In this document: positions 17,057 through 26,137 of the stretch, one piece after another
Numbering within the stretch: position 1 is the stretch's first letter
How the letters are laid out: every line of letters starts with the position of its first letter
Source of the DNA: Bacillus canaveralius
Lineage (GTDB): Bacteria > Bacillota > Bacilli > Bacillales > Cytobacillaceae
Reading direction: 5' to 3'
NCBI RefSeq assembly: GCF_002860125.1
Contig: NZ_PGVA01000013.1
Coordinates: forward strand, 1 to 64,000
Length of the DNA stretch: 64,000 nt
Notes under the pieces: model-generated
What the model was told of the DNA's origin: nothing
The model's input: only the letters and a program-made list of their open reading frames with translations
Databases searched by the model: none
Made by a program: the position numbers and the translations under genes

Positions 17057-17600
17057 TTAAGATGTGATTTTCTTGTTCAGTTCAGCAGCGGCAAATAATG
17101 CGTTCTTGTCCTGATCAATATCGCCCGGTTTGTTTAATTTACCAAGTATATAGCCTTCAAATTGAACACCAATAAAATTAAAAATGTACTGAAATTGCTG
17201 GATCATCGGCAGGCCCTTGAGGTGCGGCTCATCTCCGCCAACCGCAATCACATACGCTTTTTTCGATGTCATCCTGCTTTTAAAATCGGGATAGTTAGCA
17301 TCTCTCAATGTTTGTGACCAGCGATCAATAAAGTTTTTCATAATTCCCGACATGCTATACCAGTAGATAGGAGTCGAAAATATAAGTATGTCATGCAACA
17401 AGATCCGCTCAATGATTGAGTTGTAATCGTCATTTATTTCCTGAAACCCCGCTTCCGTATGGCGAAGATCTTCAACTGGCCTGATTTCGTTGTCCTTCAG
17501 GAATATTTTTTCCACGGTTAACCCCTGGACTGCCTGCTCGGTAAGAATCTCGGTATTACCATTTTTTTCGGGTTCCTCCATAAATAACTGCAATTGTCAT
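17057..17600 (-). pseudogene. NADPH-dependent FMN reductase, 5' frameshift
   Basis: The natural start is ATG 17600, with GGAGG 10 bp upstream, reading MTIAVIYGGTRKK. A run of seven A then throws it out of frame into a stop. With one A less it would continue GNTEILTEQAVQGL, the normal flavodoxin-fold phosphate loop. The rest is intact: STPIYWYSMSGIMKNFIDRW and the C-terminal half to 17057. An in-frame ATG (17593) exists but has no ribosome binding site and would remove the first strand of the fold. A sequencing error is possible. Confidence 0.75.
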
Positions 17601-17699
17601 GCGGGCACTTCCTCCTTTTTCGACTGTACGATTCGATTAGCTTGTTGCCGGGTCACTCATATCTTATAATAAACCCATTAATCAAAAAAGCAGATTATT

Positions 17700-17716
17700 T
17701 CGATTGTATCAATCGA
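17700..17716. promoter_or_regulatory. LysR-type operator
   Basis: TCGATTG-TAT-CAATCGA is a perfect inverted repeat in the intergenic region between the reductase operon and the LysR gene. It contains the T-N11-A pattern expected for this regulator family and would serve both directions. Confidence 0.7.
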
Positions 17717-17742
17717 GAATAGCGATTTAAGCAGGTGACAAT

Positions 17743-18644
17743 GTGGAGATTAAACAACTGATTACTTTTAAAATAGCTGGAGAAACTCTTAATTTTACCC
17801 AGACAGCGAAAATGCTGAATTTTGCTCAATCAAGCGTAACCGCGCAAATAAAAGCGCTCGAAGCCGAACTTGGGACACCTTTGTTTGAGCGCCTGGGTAA
17901 ACGGCTGATTTTAACCGAAGCCGGACGCGAGTTTAAATTGTATGCTGATAAAATGATCATGCTAGCCAAGGAAGCAAAACTGGCGGTGAACGGAGAGGAA
18001 AAAACAGCAGGCACGCTAACGATTGGGGCACAGGAAAGCCAGTGCACTTACCGGCTCCCGCCGATCTTGAAAGAGTTTAAGGCCCAGTTTCCGAAAGTGA
18101 AGCTCATTTTTAAACCAGCCCATTCTGATGAAATGGTAAGGCAGCAGTTATTGAAGGGAAAGCTCGATATTGCCTTCATTATGGACAAACCGAAACCCGG
18201 GGATTTCCTGACAGTTGAGCCACTTATTCAGGAGCAGCTCACATGGTCGCCTCCTCCGATCATCCTCTGCTTGCTAAAGTGGAAGTTTATGCTAAAGACC
18301 TTGAACACGAAACACTTTTGCTTATGGAAACCGGATGCTCATATCGCACCATTTTGGAAGAAAATTTCCGTTCAGCTGGAGTTTTCCCGTTAACTAAGTT
18401 CGAATTTGTCAGCATCGAAGCGATCAAACAATGTGTCATCGCCGGGCTTGGCATTGCCTTATTGCCGGCAATGGCAGTAGAAGCAGATCTTAAAATGGGA
18501 CGATTGGAAAAACTGGCTTGGAATACCTCAACAGCGCCAATTTTTACGCAAATAGCCTGGCATAAAGATAAATGGATCACACCCCCGATTTCGGCTTTTG
18601 TAGAGTTGACGCGGAAAACTTTTAACACATATCAGAATGCTTAA
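17743..18644 (+). pseudogene. LysR-type regulator, frameshifted
   Basis: From GTG 17743 (AGGTGA upstream) a normal LysR winged helix is read: FTQTAKMLNFAQSSVTAQIK and LGTPLFERLGKRLILTEAG. The effector domain follows up to QEQLT at about 18240. One base is missing there (CTCACATGG where CTCACAATGG is expected), and the frame ends at 18393. In the next frame the domain continues MVASSDHPLLAKVEVYAKDL to 18644. The combined product would be about 300 residues, normal for the family. It diverges from the oxidoreductase operon it presumably controls. Confidence 0.85.
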
Positions 18645-18710
18645 AACCGCTTCTACTCTTGTATGAAAAAATGAGCTGCCTGTTTGCAGCTCATTTGCAC
18701 ACATAACATC

Positions 18711-19700
18711 TCATTCCTGGCCAGAAAAGGTTACATTACAGGCAGATAGTGAATTACCATCAGGATCGAGGAAGCCAAAACCTCCGAAGCCCGGCATTCC
18801 CGGAATATAGTTAATACCGGTTACGGTAACACCCTGCTCCGTTAAGAAAGTGTGGAATCTGTTCAGGTCGTGAATAAAAAAATCAATAATACTATGAGTG
18901 ATATTGGTGTTCGTGTTCTTAAATGACAGCCGGCTGGAATCAGCGGTTTGCACAAGATAAATGGTGGGAACCCCTACTCTGTTACCGCCTTGAAGGCGCA
19001 GCATAGCCGTATTATCAGTTTCAGAGATCATTTTCGTTCCTAAAATTTTGTTGTACCAGTCTATTGACGTTTTTACATTAGATACAGGTATTTCGATTGT
19101 CGCAATTCTGGGGATAATTCGCCACATAACTTCTTCCTCGAATTCCTTGCCCACTTTATGTTCGCTAAATGTTTCAGCCATAAGATCGAACAGCTCCTCT
19201 TTAAGTTTTTCTTTCGCCCTTCTTAGCCTGCTCTCCACAGCGCTCAAGGTTAAATTTAGCTGTTCACTAATTTCCTTCCCTCTGAATCCGGTTATAAAAT
19301 ACAAAATAGTGACCAGACGGTATTTTTCATCCAGCCGATTAAGAGCATCCCATATTGTGATCTTTATTTCGTGTTGCTTAATGAACTCGGTTGAGACGTC
19401 ATTATGATTTTCTGAATACACTACTTCTTCCTTGGAATTTTTCCTAAACCAATCAATACATTGGTTTCTCGTTATCGCAGAAATCCACGCAGAGAATTTG
19501 TCTCCTTCGTTCATATCAGCGATCTTTGACCATGCTTTGACGAATACTTCCTGGGAGATATCTTCTGAATGCTGAAAGTCCCTAATCTTATTTAAAGCGA
19601 TTGAATAAACCAAGTTTGAATACCGGTTTACCAACTCTGCGTAAGCATCATAGCTGCCTTGCGCAGACATTTTTACAAGTTCCTCGTCTGAAAGGTCCAC
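18711..19700 (-). CDS. ECF sigma factor fused to a VOC (glyoxalase-like) domain
   Basis: 329 residues. Residues 1-170 are an ECF sigma factor: region 2 with HSEDISQEVFVKAWSKI and FSAWISAITRNQCIDWFRK, region 4 with LDEKYRLVTILYF and SAVESRLRRAKEKLKEE. After a linker, residues 198-325 form a VOC domain ending GFLDPDGNSLSACNV. The metal-binding Glu that normally follows DPDGN is replaced by Ser. This suggests a ligand-binding sensor rather than an enzyme. No anti-sigma gene is adjacent, so the fused domain may regulate the sigma factor directly, as C-terminal extensions do in other ECF groups. The ORF is uninterrupted. Its ATG lies in a CTCC-rich (GGAGG on the minus strand) context. Confidence 0.85.
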   Translation of the reverse strand: MDLSDEELVKMSAQGSYDAYAELVNRYSNLVYSIALNKIRDFQHSEDISQEVFVKAWSKIADMNEGDKFSAWISAITRNQCIDWFRKNSKEEVVYSENHNDVSTEFIKQHEIKITIWDALNRLDEKYRLVTILYFITGFRGKEISEQLNLTLSAVESRLRRAKEKLKEELFDLMAETFSEHKVGKEFEEEVMWRIIPRIATIEIPVSNVKTSIDWYNKILGTKMISETDNTAMLRLQGGNRVGVPTIYLVQTADSSRLSFKNTNTNITHSIIDFFIHDLNRFHTFLTEQGVTVTGINYIPGMPGFGGFGFLDPDGNSLSACNVTFSGQE

Positions 19701-20086
19701 CTGTTCACCTCCTCGTAAATATAGACGTTAATTTAGCATGAAAACGGTCAAATCATTTGAAAATCATATGCGCTCTCATTAATGGAATGCTCATATAGTT
19801 TCTTGGCATATAGGCTATAAAATCTTCTCTGTCCTAATTCTTCCTATACAGGAGGTGCAGAAGACAATTGGAATATACGTCTTGCAAACTGTGTGCGATG
19901 TCTAACTAATCTGACTGCGATCAGTATAAAAACCTTCTATTCCCTCTTAAAAAGGCAACAGTATGTATTAATTTTATCATTTTTAATGAAACTATAATCC
20001 ATCCATCCCGGGAAGATCCGCATTTTCTCACAACTGCAGCCAATATAGTAGCAGGTTTACAGCTTGTGCCATTTGCGGAAATCGGT
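19701..20086. other. Intergenic upstream of the ECF gene
   Basis: About 390 bp with no convincing gene. AGGAGGTG near 19851 is followed by a 13-codon frame only. The segment then enters the phased array. Confidence 0.45.
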
Positions 20087-20199
20087 TATCCGCGATTTTG
20101 CTTACTTTATCCGCGAAAAATTAAATATATCCGCGATTTAGCTCACTTTATCCGCGAAAAATCTCATATATCCGCGAAACTTCAAATATATCCGCGAAA
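20087..20199 (+). repeat. Phased 20.5-bp array, TATCCGCGAAA type, copy 1
   Basis: Six copies of TATCCGCGA start at 20087, 20108, 20128, 20149, 20169 and 20189: steps 21, 20, 21, 20, 20 bp. Preceding bases alternate loosely between TT and ATA. It lies between two divergent genes. Frames through it read as repeats of RENISA/YPRK and are not genes. Confidence 0.92.
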
Positions 20200-20302
20200 G
20201 TCCGGAACCATTTTTGCAGAACCGACAATTCCGCTCACCATTTTTTCTTTCACACATTTTCTAGTACAATTAAAGTAAAAGAAATAACGGAGGAGTCCAT
20301 GT

Positions 20303-21046
20303 ATGTTTACTACGATCCCGCCAAAAGGCGATTACACTGCATTCAACAGTGAAGATGAATATATCTCGAAAACGAAAGCTTGGGGCCTTATCTCGGCTTC
20401 CGCTAAATCGGCCAAGCATGAGTTTCTATACAAGCGAGAAAACGCGACTTACAAGGTGATCATTGAGGGGTATGACACCAACGGATCTCATGAAACTGCG
20501 ATCGTCTCGTTTGCCAATGGTGCCCTACATTGCGTGCATCCCGCTTATTTGAAAGAAATGCAAAGCCCTTCTTTTGGAAAGGACTCTGTATTCAATTCAG
20601 AGGCAGAACCAACCGCAAACGAGGTGCCTGTTTCAGGGGCAGCTGTACCACCTGCTGTGGAGGTTCCAATCTCAGGGGACGCACAACAAAGCAACAGTAA
20701 AAAAGCTAACAACAAAAAAGACGCTAAGGAAAAAAAGCAAAAGGCAGTTTTGGATCTACCAGCTGATAAAGTGTCCTTTGAAGCGGTCGTAAAAGAGTTT
20801 ACCACCAAGTACAACCACTTCACTGAGAGCGAAGATGAAATTTTAGTATTAGAGAAGGTTAAAATCGTTGGGGATAATGCGTTGGAAATCGGTGAGGCAT
20901 GGTGCGGCTACAGTAATACATTGAAAAAATCGGAGCTGGAAACAGGTGACTCTATCACGTTTAATGCAAAGATCGTCGATAAAAAACTGAACAAAGATAT
21001 ACGTTATAAAATTAATAATCCTTCTAAAATTACGAAACAATCATGA
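20303..21046 (+). CDS. Two-domain protein of unknown function
   Basis: 247 residues, ATG preceded by GGAGG about 10 bp upstream. Residues 1-95 form one domain (TKAWGLISASAKSAKHEFLY), residues 96-150 a Pro/Ala/Ser- then Lys-rich linker (SNSKKANNKKDAKEKKQK), and residues 150-247 a second domain with KVSFEAVVKEFTTKYNHF and GEAWCGYSNTL, which reads like a small beta barrel. I recognise no family. The absence of a signal peptide points to the cytoplasm; the basic linker would suit nucleic-acid contact, but this is a guess. Confidence 0.75.
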   Translation: MFTTIPPKGDYTAFNSEDEYISKTKAWGLISASAKSAKHEFLYKRENATYKVIIEGYDTNGSHETAIVSFANGALHCVHPAYLKEMQSPSFGKDSVFNSEAEPTANEVPVSGAAVPPAVEVPISGDAQQSNSKKANNKKDAKEKKQKAVLDLPADKVSFEAVVKEFTTKYNHFTESEDEILVLEKVKIVGDNALEIGEAWCGYSNTLKKSELETGDSITFNAKIVDKKLNKDIRYKINNPSKITKQS

Positions 21047-21054
21047 GAACATAC

Positions 21055-21094
21055 AAAGGGAACGGTAGCAGCCTGTGCTATCGTCCCCTTTTTT
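21055..21094 (+). terminator. Rho-independent terminator
   Basis: AAGGGAACGGTAGC pairs with GCTATCGTCCCCTT, followed by T6. Confidence 0.85.
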
Positions 21095-21107
21095 CACCAG
21101 CGAACCT

Positions 21108-21251
21108 CTATTCATAAATGTCAAAGTCATCAGGGTTCTTTTCTTCCATGATCCCCTGTTTTGTGTCTAGCTCTGCCTCCTTGGCATTTGGTCTATTCGC
21201 AATCACATTTCCCTGATCATCATATTTTATTTTATTTTTTTTATCATCCAT
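21108..21251 (-). CDS. Small polar protein, unknown
   Basis: 47 residues from ATG 21251 with AAGGAGG 9 bp upstream, on the minus strand. The sequence is rich in Lys, Asp and Asn (DDKKNKIKYDDQGNVIANRP, ending NPDDFDIYE), without hydrophobic core or cysteine. No family recognised. The good ribosome binding site and its place facing the preceding gene's terminator support it. Confidence 0.6.
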   Translation of the reverse strand: MDDKKNKIKYDDQGNVIANRPNAKEAELDTKQGIMEEKNPDDFDIYE

Positions 21252-21367
21252 CAACAAGTTCCTCCTTAAGTAGTCTTACCCTTAGAGTTCCATATTTCGC
21301 TAATTCTAAACGTAAGATTAAGACTTTTGTTACTTTCCCATTTTTGCACATTCTAACTTATTAACAG

Positions 21368-21429
21368 TTGACATAAATATTGATGGGGTATAAATTCAAG
21401 TTATCGTATATTCAAATATTCAGATATAC
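21368..21429 (+). promoter_or_regulatory. Promoter and inverted repeat of the SulP-ArsR operon
   Basis: TTGACA at 21368 is followed at 17 bp by TAAATT (or at 15 bp by TATAAA). Just downstream lies GTATAT-N12-ATATAC (21406-21429), an AT-rich inverted repeat typical in size and place for an ArsR-family operator. Autoregulation by the ArsR gene of the same operon is likely. Confidence 0.55.
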
Positions 21430-21455
21430 AAATATGGTAACAGGGAAGTGTTTTT

Positions 21456-23213
21456 GTGCTGCAGAAGTGGCTTTTAAGCGGAAGATATATGGAATACTCT
21501 GTTCACTCTTTTCAGAAGGATCTTGTATCCGGGCTTGTAGTTGGTGTTATCTCTATACCGCTGGGGATGGCGTTTGCTATTGCGTCGGGGGTTAAACCTG
21601 AATTCGGTATATACACCACTATTGTTGCAGGTATATTAATATCCTTATTTGGAGGATCAAGATATCAGATAGGAGGACCAACAGGGGCATTTATTCCGAT
21701 CTTATTCGGAGTTGTTACAACATATGGGTTTGAAAATTTATTGCTTGCTGGGTTCTTGGCAGGAGTTATTCTTATCTTAATGGGAATTTTAAGGCTAGGA
21801 TCATTAATTAAATTCATTCCAAAACCCGTAACGGTCGGCTTTACTTCGGGTATTGCCATCATCATATTTGTTGGTCAAATTCCAAATTTCCTTGGACTTA
21901 TTGGCGTAGAGAAACACGAATCGTTTCTTAGTAATTTGAACGAGATCATCATACATATTCAGAGCATCAGCGTCTACAGTGTGATAACAGCTGTCATTTG
22001 TTTAATATCTGTTTTATTAACGCCTAAAATATTTCCGAACATACCTGGACCTCTTATCGGCATTATTTTTTCAACATTGGTTGCAACTTTTCTTTACCCT
22101 GATCACATAGCAACCATCGGTTCAGCATTTGGCGAGATTCCAAACAATCTGCCACAATTTCATGTACCTGAAATAACGTTTGAACGTATTCAGCAATTGA
22201 TTCAACCAGCTTTTGTTATAGCAATACTGGGTGCAATAGAATCCCTGTTGTCGGCAGTAGTGGCAGATGGCATGACAGATAGCAAGCATAACAGTAATAA
22301 GGAACTAATAGGTCAAGGTATAGCGAACATGATAACCCCGTTGTTCAGTGGTATTCCAGCAACAGGTGCTATAGCACGAACTGCTACAAATATAAAAAAT
22401 GGAGCTGCATCTCCATTATCTGGAGTAATACACGGTATAGTTGTACTCTTGGTGTTATTGCTTTTTGCTCCTTACGCCTCAAAAATTCCATTGGCAAGTA
22501 TGGCGCCAATCTTAATGATAGTTGCTTGGAATATGAGTGAGAGACACGTTTTTTATAATGTATTGAAAACTAAAACAACAGATTCACTTATCTTAGTTGT
22601 AACATTCTTATTAACCGTTTTTCTTAATTTAACAGTTGCGGTAGAAGTAGGGCTTGTTTTAGCAGTCATTATGTTTGCGAAACGAATGAGTGATATAATG
22701 GTAACTGCAAAGGCATTGCCCAATCCCAGCCATAAACACGAAAAAGTAGAAAGCCAAGTTGTTACGAATACACACGATTGTCCACAATTTAGCATTTATA
22801 ATGTAGAAGGTCCGCTATTTTTCGGTGCAGCCCAAACATTTGAACAGACCATTATGAGTTCAATAAATATGAAGCCAACGGTCTTACTTTTAAGAATGGG
22901 AAAAGTTCCATTTATGGATACCACTGGCGAATCTTACTTCTCAAGCATCGTTAAGAATGTTTCAAAGCACGGCATCGTTTTAATATCCGGAATAAGACCA
23001 CAGCCTAAAAATTTGCTAATCAAAACTGGCTTATACGATTCAATTGGAGAAGAACATTTTTTTGAGCACACAGGTGAAGCAATCAATTATGCTATTAAAC
23101 AATTAAATCAAAATAAATGCCTGGGTTGCAGACATTTCGCTTTTAGGGAATGTGCTTCCTTATCAGGCGCTAAACAACAAGTCAAGGAAAGAAAGGAAGT
23201 CTTTACCACTTAA
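21456..23213 (+). CDS. SulP family anion transporter with STAS domain
   Basis: 585 residues from GTG. About twelve helices (residues 20-400) carry the SulP hallmarks SGLVVGVISIPLGMAFAIASG and GPTGAFIPIL. A STAS domain follows (about 445-550), with FFGAAQTFEQ and LLRMGKVPFMDTTG. The last 30 residues hold a small cysteine cluster, NKCLGCRHFAFRECASLSG, unusual for the family and possibly metal binding. Members carry sulfate, bicarbonate or other oxyanions. The ArsR repressor 24 bp downstream suggests that the operon responds to a metal, sulfur or thiol signal; the substrate cannot be told. Confidence 0.9.
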   Translation: MLQKWLLSGRYMEYSVHSFQKDLVSGLVVGVISIPLGMAFAIASGVKPEFGIYTTIVAGILISLFGGSRYQIGGPTGAFIPILFGVVTTYGFENLLLAGFLAGVILILMGILRLGSLIKFIPKPVTVGFTSGIAIIIFVGQIPNFLGLIGVEKHESFLSNLNEIIIHIQSISVYSVITAVICLISVLLTPKIFPNIPGPLIGIIFSTLVATFLYPDHIATIGSAFGEIPNNLPQFHVPEITFERIQQLIQPAFVIAILGAIESLLSAVVADGMTDSKHNSNKELIGQGIANMITPLFSGIPATGAIARTATNIKNGAASPLSGVIHGIVVLLVLLLFAPYASKIPLASMAPILMIVAWNMSERHVFYNVLKTKTTDSLILVVTFLLTVFLNLTVAVEVGLVLAVIMFAKRMSDIMVTAKALPNPSHKHEKVESQVVTNTHDCPQFSIYNVEGPLFFGAAQTFEQTIMSSINMKPTVLLLRMGKVPFMDTTGESYFSSIVKNVSKHGIVLISGIRPQPKNLLIKTGLYDSIGEEHFFEHTGEAINYAIKQLNQNKCLGCRHFAFRECASLSGAKQQVKERKEVFTT

Positions 23214-23237
23214 TTTATTGAAGAGGGGAATAAAAAA

Positions 23238-23600
23238 TTGAATCTAGAAATGCAACGATTTAAAGCGGAATTTTTTAAAGCACTTGCCCATCCCCTGAGG
23301 ATAAGAATTCTTGAGTTGTTGTCAGAAGGAGACAGAAGCGTTAATGAAATTCAAAGCCTTGTTGGAAGTGAAGGCTCTGCCGTTTCACAACAACTAACCA
23401 TTTTGCGCGGGAAAAATATTGTAGTGGGTACTAAGGATGGCAACCGTGTAATCTATTCACTCCGTGACCCAATGATTGTTGAGCTTCTTTCTGTTGCACG
23501 GCAAATTTTTAACAATCATTTAGTGGATGCTATAACCATGCTGGATAAGTTTAGTGATACGGATAATAGTGGAGATGAAGAATTACAAAGAGAATCTTAA
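23238..23600 (+). CDS. ArsR family transcriptional repressor
   Basis: 120 residues from TTG with GAGGGG upstream. The winged helix includes FFKALAHPLRIRILELLSEG, VNEIQSLVGSEGSAVSQQL and the wing region GTKDGNRVIYSLRDP. The classical metal-binding CxC pair in the recognition helix region is absent, so sensing is not of the ArsR arsenite type. It is cotranscribed with the SulP transporter and probably represses it. Confidence 0.9.
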   Translation: MNLEMQRFKAEFFKALAHPLRIRILELLSEGDRSVNEIQSLVGSEGSAVSQQLTILRGKNIVVGTKDGNRVIYSLRDPMIVELLSVARQIFNNHLVDAITMLDKFSDTDNSGDEELQRES

Positions 23601-23796
23601 AATACCAATATTGGAATGAATCACTGAAGGATAAATGAGAAACCAACATAAAAGTTTTCTTCTCATTAAAAAAATCGCTCTCTCGAGAAGAAATATGATC
23701 AAATCAGTCGGTTAAGCGATTTTAATATCCTAAATAATTACAATTAAATCTATTTATTTCCAAAAATCACTAGCTGAGATATCTTATAAAATTATT

Positions 23797-23888
23797 TAAG
23801 CGGAAAATGGAGGGAATTAAGCGAAACTCCCCAGGAATTAAGCGAAAAAATCGAGAATTAAGCGAAAATGCGATTTAATTAAGCGAAA
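23797..23888 (+). repeat. Phased 21-bp array, TTAAGCGAAA type, copy 2
   Basis: Five copies of TAAGCGAAA (the first reads TAAGCGGAA) start at 23797, 23818, 23839, 23859 and 23880. The steps of 21, 21, 20 and 21 bp repeat exactly those of the array at 4591. It lies between two convergent genes. The gap 23601-23796 before it holds only an imperfect hairpin (AAAATCGCT/AAGCGATTTT). Confidence 0.92.
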
Positions 23889-23910
23889 CGATTATTCTCC
23901 CTAGATGCGC

Positions 23911-23943
23911 AAAAAAAGCTGCCTGTTTCAGACAGCTTTTTTT
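23911..23943. terminator. Rho-independent terminator
   Basis: AAAAAAAGCTGCCTG pairs with CAGACAGCTTTTTTT; serves the minus-strand lipoprotein gene. Confidence 0.85.
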
Positions 23944-23948
23944 GCAGA

Positions 23949-24611
23949 TCATAAATCCAATTTAATATTTTTCCCTTTTTCGATAATCTTGTCGGATTTA
24001 TCCACGGCATCGCTTGTTAACAGTTCAACCGATTGAATATCATCAGTTTCTTGAAGAATGAAACCCATATTTCCTTTCTTGACGCCGTTACTTTCAATCT
24101 CACCGGTTAATTCTTCGAGGTAAATATCATCTTCATAAGTTTTGTGTTCGCCGCTGTTCATCTCAAGAGCGGCAATCGGATTAAATTTCACCGCATGATT
24201 CGATGTATTTTTCACTTCAACGGCGACCTTTACAAAATCAAACTCTTCTTCATGGGTATAAGCATGGAAAAAATCGATCATGCTGTAATCGGGAACGAAG
24301 TGCAACACTTTTATATCTTTAATGACCATTTCAACAGGGCCAATTTTAACAGTCTCATTAACTTGATCATAAGCTTTTAAAGTAAGTTCGCCTTTTGCGT
24401 CTGTAATTGTTTCCCCCACTGTTACAAGATTAATATCATCCGTTACTTGCGGATTGGGAACGTAGATATCCTCATTTGTTTTTGGGGCGGTTTTTTCTGT
24501 TTGTTCACTTTTATCTGTTTTGTTTTCAGCAGCTTGATTCTCTGTATTGTCTTCTGGAGCACAACCAGTAAGAGAGAATAATAAAATAAGGACGAAAAAC
24601 AGTTTTTTCAA
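23949..24611 (-). CDS. Lipoprotein with DUF4352-like domain
   Basis: 220 residues from TTG with AGGGGG 6 bp upstream. The signal peptide ends with lipobox LTGC at about residue 17. A charged, probably disordered linker (residues 18-50) precedes a beta-sandwich domain: MVIKDIKVLHF, EEFDFVKVAVEVKNTSNHAVKF. This is the immunoglobulin-like fold of DUF4352/telomeric repeat-binding-like lipoproteins. Its role on the cell surface is unknown. It lies just upstream of nothing on its strand and downstream of alkaline phosphatase, from which a terminator separates it. Confidence 0.75.
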   Translation of the reverse strand: MKKLFFVLILLFSLTGCAPEDNTENQAAENKTDKSEQTEKTAPKTNEDIYVPNPQVTDDINLVTVGETITDAKGELTLKAYDQVNETVKIGPVEMVIKDIKVLHFVPDYSMIDFFHAYTHEEEFDFVKVAVEVKNTSNHAVKFNPIAALEMNSGEHKTYEDDIYLEELTGEIESNGVKKGNMGFILQETDDIQSVELLTSDAVDKSDKIIEKGKNIKLDL

Positions 24612-24640
24612 TGGAATCCCCCTAATATTTCACTATTAAG

Positions 24641-24677
24641 AAAAGCACCCGCTGCTATTTAAAGCAACGGGACTTTT
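24641..24677. terminator. Rho-independent terminator
   Basis: On the minus strand GTCCCGTTGCT and AGCAGCGGG pair and are followed by T-rich sequence, after the alkaline phosphatase gene. Confidence 0.75.
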
Positions 24678-24691
24678 TTATCGTATTCGGC

Positions 24692-26083
24692 TTAATCATC
24701 GTGATGTTTATTTTTATTTCCTAAGATGTCAAAGATAATTTTCGCATGGTCTGTGTTATCGACTTGCCCTGCAAAACGCTCTTTGTATGGACCAAATGCA
24801 TAAACCGGAACGTCTTCACCAGTATGCCCGCCAGTTGTCCAGCCTGTATGAGAACGTTTGTTAAAGATTTTTTCGATGGCATCGTCAATAGGAATAACTT
24901 TCTTAGTCGCTGCAGCATCTTTTACAGATTGAATTTCTTCTGGTGTTAATGCTACTAGATTTTGGTCGATATGAGTTTTCAGTGTTTGCTCTACATCGGC
25001 ACCATTAGCAATTTCGGTCGCCATAAAATCAGGTGTTTTTTTCGCAGCTCTGATCGGTTCGCCGAACCAGTTATAAATTCCATCTGCACCAATGGAATAA
25101 CCGCCAGTTGAATGGTCAGCAGTTGCCACAACTAAAGTGTTCTTGTCCTTTTTCGCAAACTCAATTGCTGCTTTATAAGCTTTTTCAAAGTCCTCCATTT
25201 CACTCATGGCACTAACGATATCATTGTCATGCCCTGCCCAGTCAATCTGGCTTCCTTCGATCATTAAGAAGAAACCGTCTTTATCTTTGCTTAAGCGATC
25301 AATTGCTGATTTCGTCATATCTTCAAGTGATGGTATTTCTTCTGTACGGTCAATCATTTTTGGAAGGCCGCCAGGAGCAAATAATCCGAGAATTTGTGCG
25401 TTTTTATCTGCTAAAAGCTGCTCTTTGTTGGTAACATAGCTGAAGCCGTCTTTTTTGAATTCTTCAGTCAGATTACGGTCAGGACGTACAAAGTTTGAAG
25501 TGCCGCCGCCAAGGAGAACATCTATTTTATGTTTCCCATTAACTAATTCATTATAATAGTCGTCGGCAATAGCATTCATATTTTTACGATTTTCATCGTG
25601 AGCACCGAATGATGCAGGTGTTGCATGGGTAATTTCGGACGTAGCAACAAGACCTGTTGCCTTACCTGTTTCTTTTGCTGCTTCCAACACTGTTTTCACT
25701 TCAGATTTGTCGTTATCAACCGCGATCGCTGCATTGTAAGTTTTGACACCGGCTGACATCGCAGTCGCTGCCGAAGCGGAATCAGTTACGTTTTGAGCGT
25801 GGTCTTCAGGATAAGTCATTTGCTGCCCTACAAGGTATTTATCAAATTCTGTTTTTTCGGCAACAGGTGTATTTGGATCATCTTTTAAATAGCGGTGAGC
25901 AGAAGTATAAGATACTCCCATCCCGTCCCCGATCAGGAAAATAACGTTTTTGGCTTTTGCCCTGTTATAATTTCCATCAGCTTGTACATCTGTATGAGAA
26001 ACTGTTCCGATTAAGCTTCCAATTGCCACTGTAGAAAGAACAGCAATCGGGAGAATCTTTTTTGTGAATTTGCCTTTAAACAA
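24692..26083 (-). CDS. Secreted alkaline phosphatase
   Basis: 463 residues. Residues 1-35 form a signal peptide (cleavage near VQADG). The enzyme releases phosphate from monoesters outside the membrane. KNVIFLIGDGMG gives the first metal aspartate, VTDSASAATAMSAG the nucleophilic serine, VATADHSTGGY and HTGEDVPVYAFG further metal ligands. It belongs to the PhoA/PhoB group of Bacillus. The terminal KHHDD is an added tail. Pho boxes upstream predict PhoP-PhoR induction on phosphate starvation. Monocistronic. Confidence 0.93.
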   Translation of the reverse strand: MFKGKFTKKILPIAVLSTVAIGSLIGTVSHTDVQADGNYNRAKAKNVIFLIGDGMGVSYTSAHRYLKDDPNTPVAEKTEFDKYLVGQQMTYPEDHAQNVTDSASAATAMSAGVKTYNAAIAVDNDKSEVKTVLEAAKETGKATGLVATSEITHATPASFGAHDENRKNMNAIADDYYNELVNGKHKIDVLLGGGTSNFVRPDRNLTEEFKKDGFSYVTNKEQLLADKNAQILGLFAPGGLPKMIDRTEEIPSLEDMTKSAIDRLSKDKDGFFLMIEGSQIDWAGHDNDIVSAMSEMEDFEKAYKAAIEFAKKDKNTLVVATADHSTGGYSIGADGIYNWFGEPIRAAKKTPDFMATEIANGADVEQTLKTHIDQNLVALTPEEIQSVKDAAATKKVIPIDDAIEKIFNKRSHTGWTTGGHTGEDVPVYAFGPYKERFAGQVDNTDHAKIIFDILGNKNKHHDD

Positions 26084-26137
26084 TTATAAAACCCCCCTAA
26101 TTAAATTAATAAAACCAACAGTTATAACTATACTGCC

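Noticed and set aside
19850-19915. Short frame after AGGAGGTG, upstream of the first CCGCG array
   Set aside because: Only about 13 codons, no terminator or conservation to support it.
20066-20278. Open frame across the TATCCGCGAAA array
   Set aside because: The peptide is a repetition of the array (RENIS, YPRK) without a ribosome binding site; the same happens in frames at 37399, 48618 and 54041.
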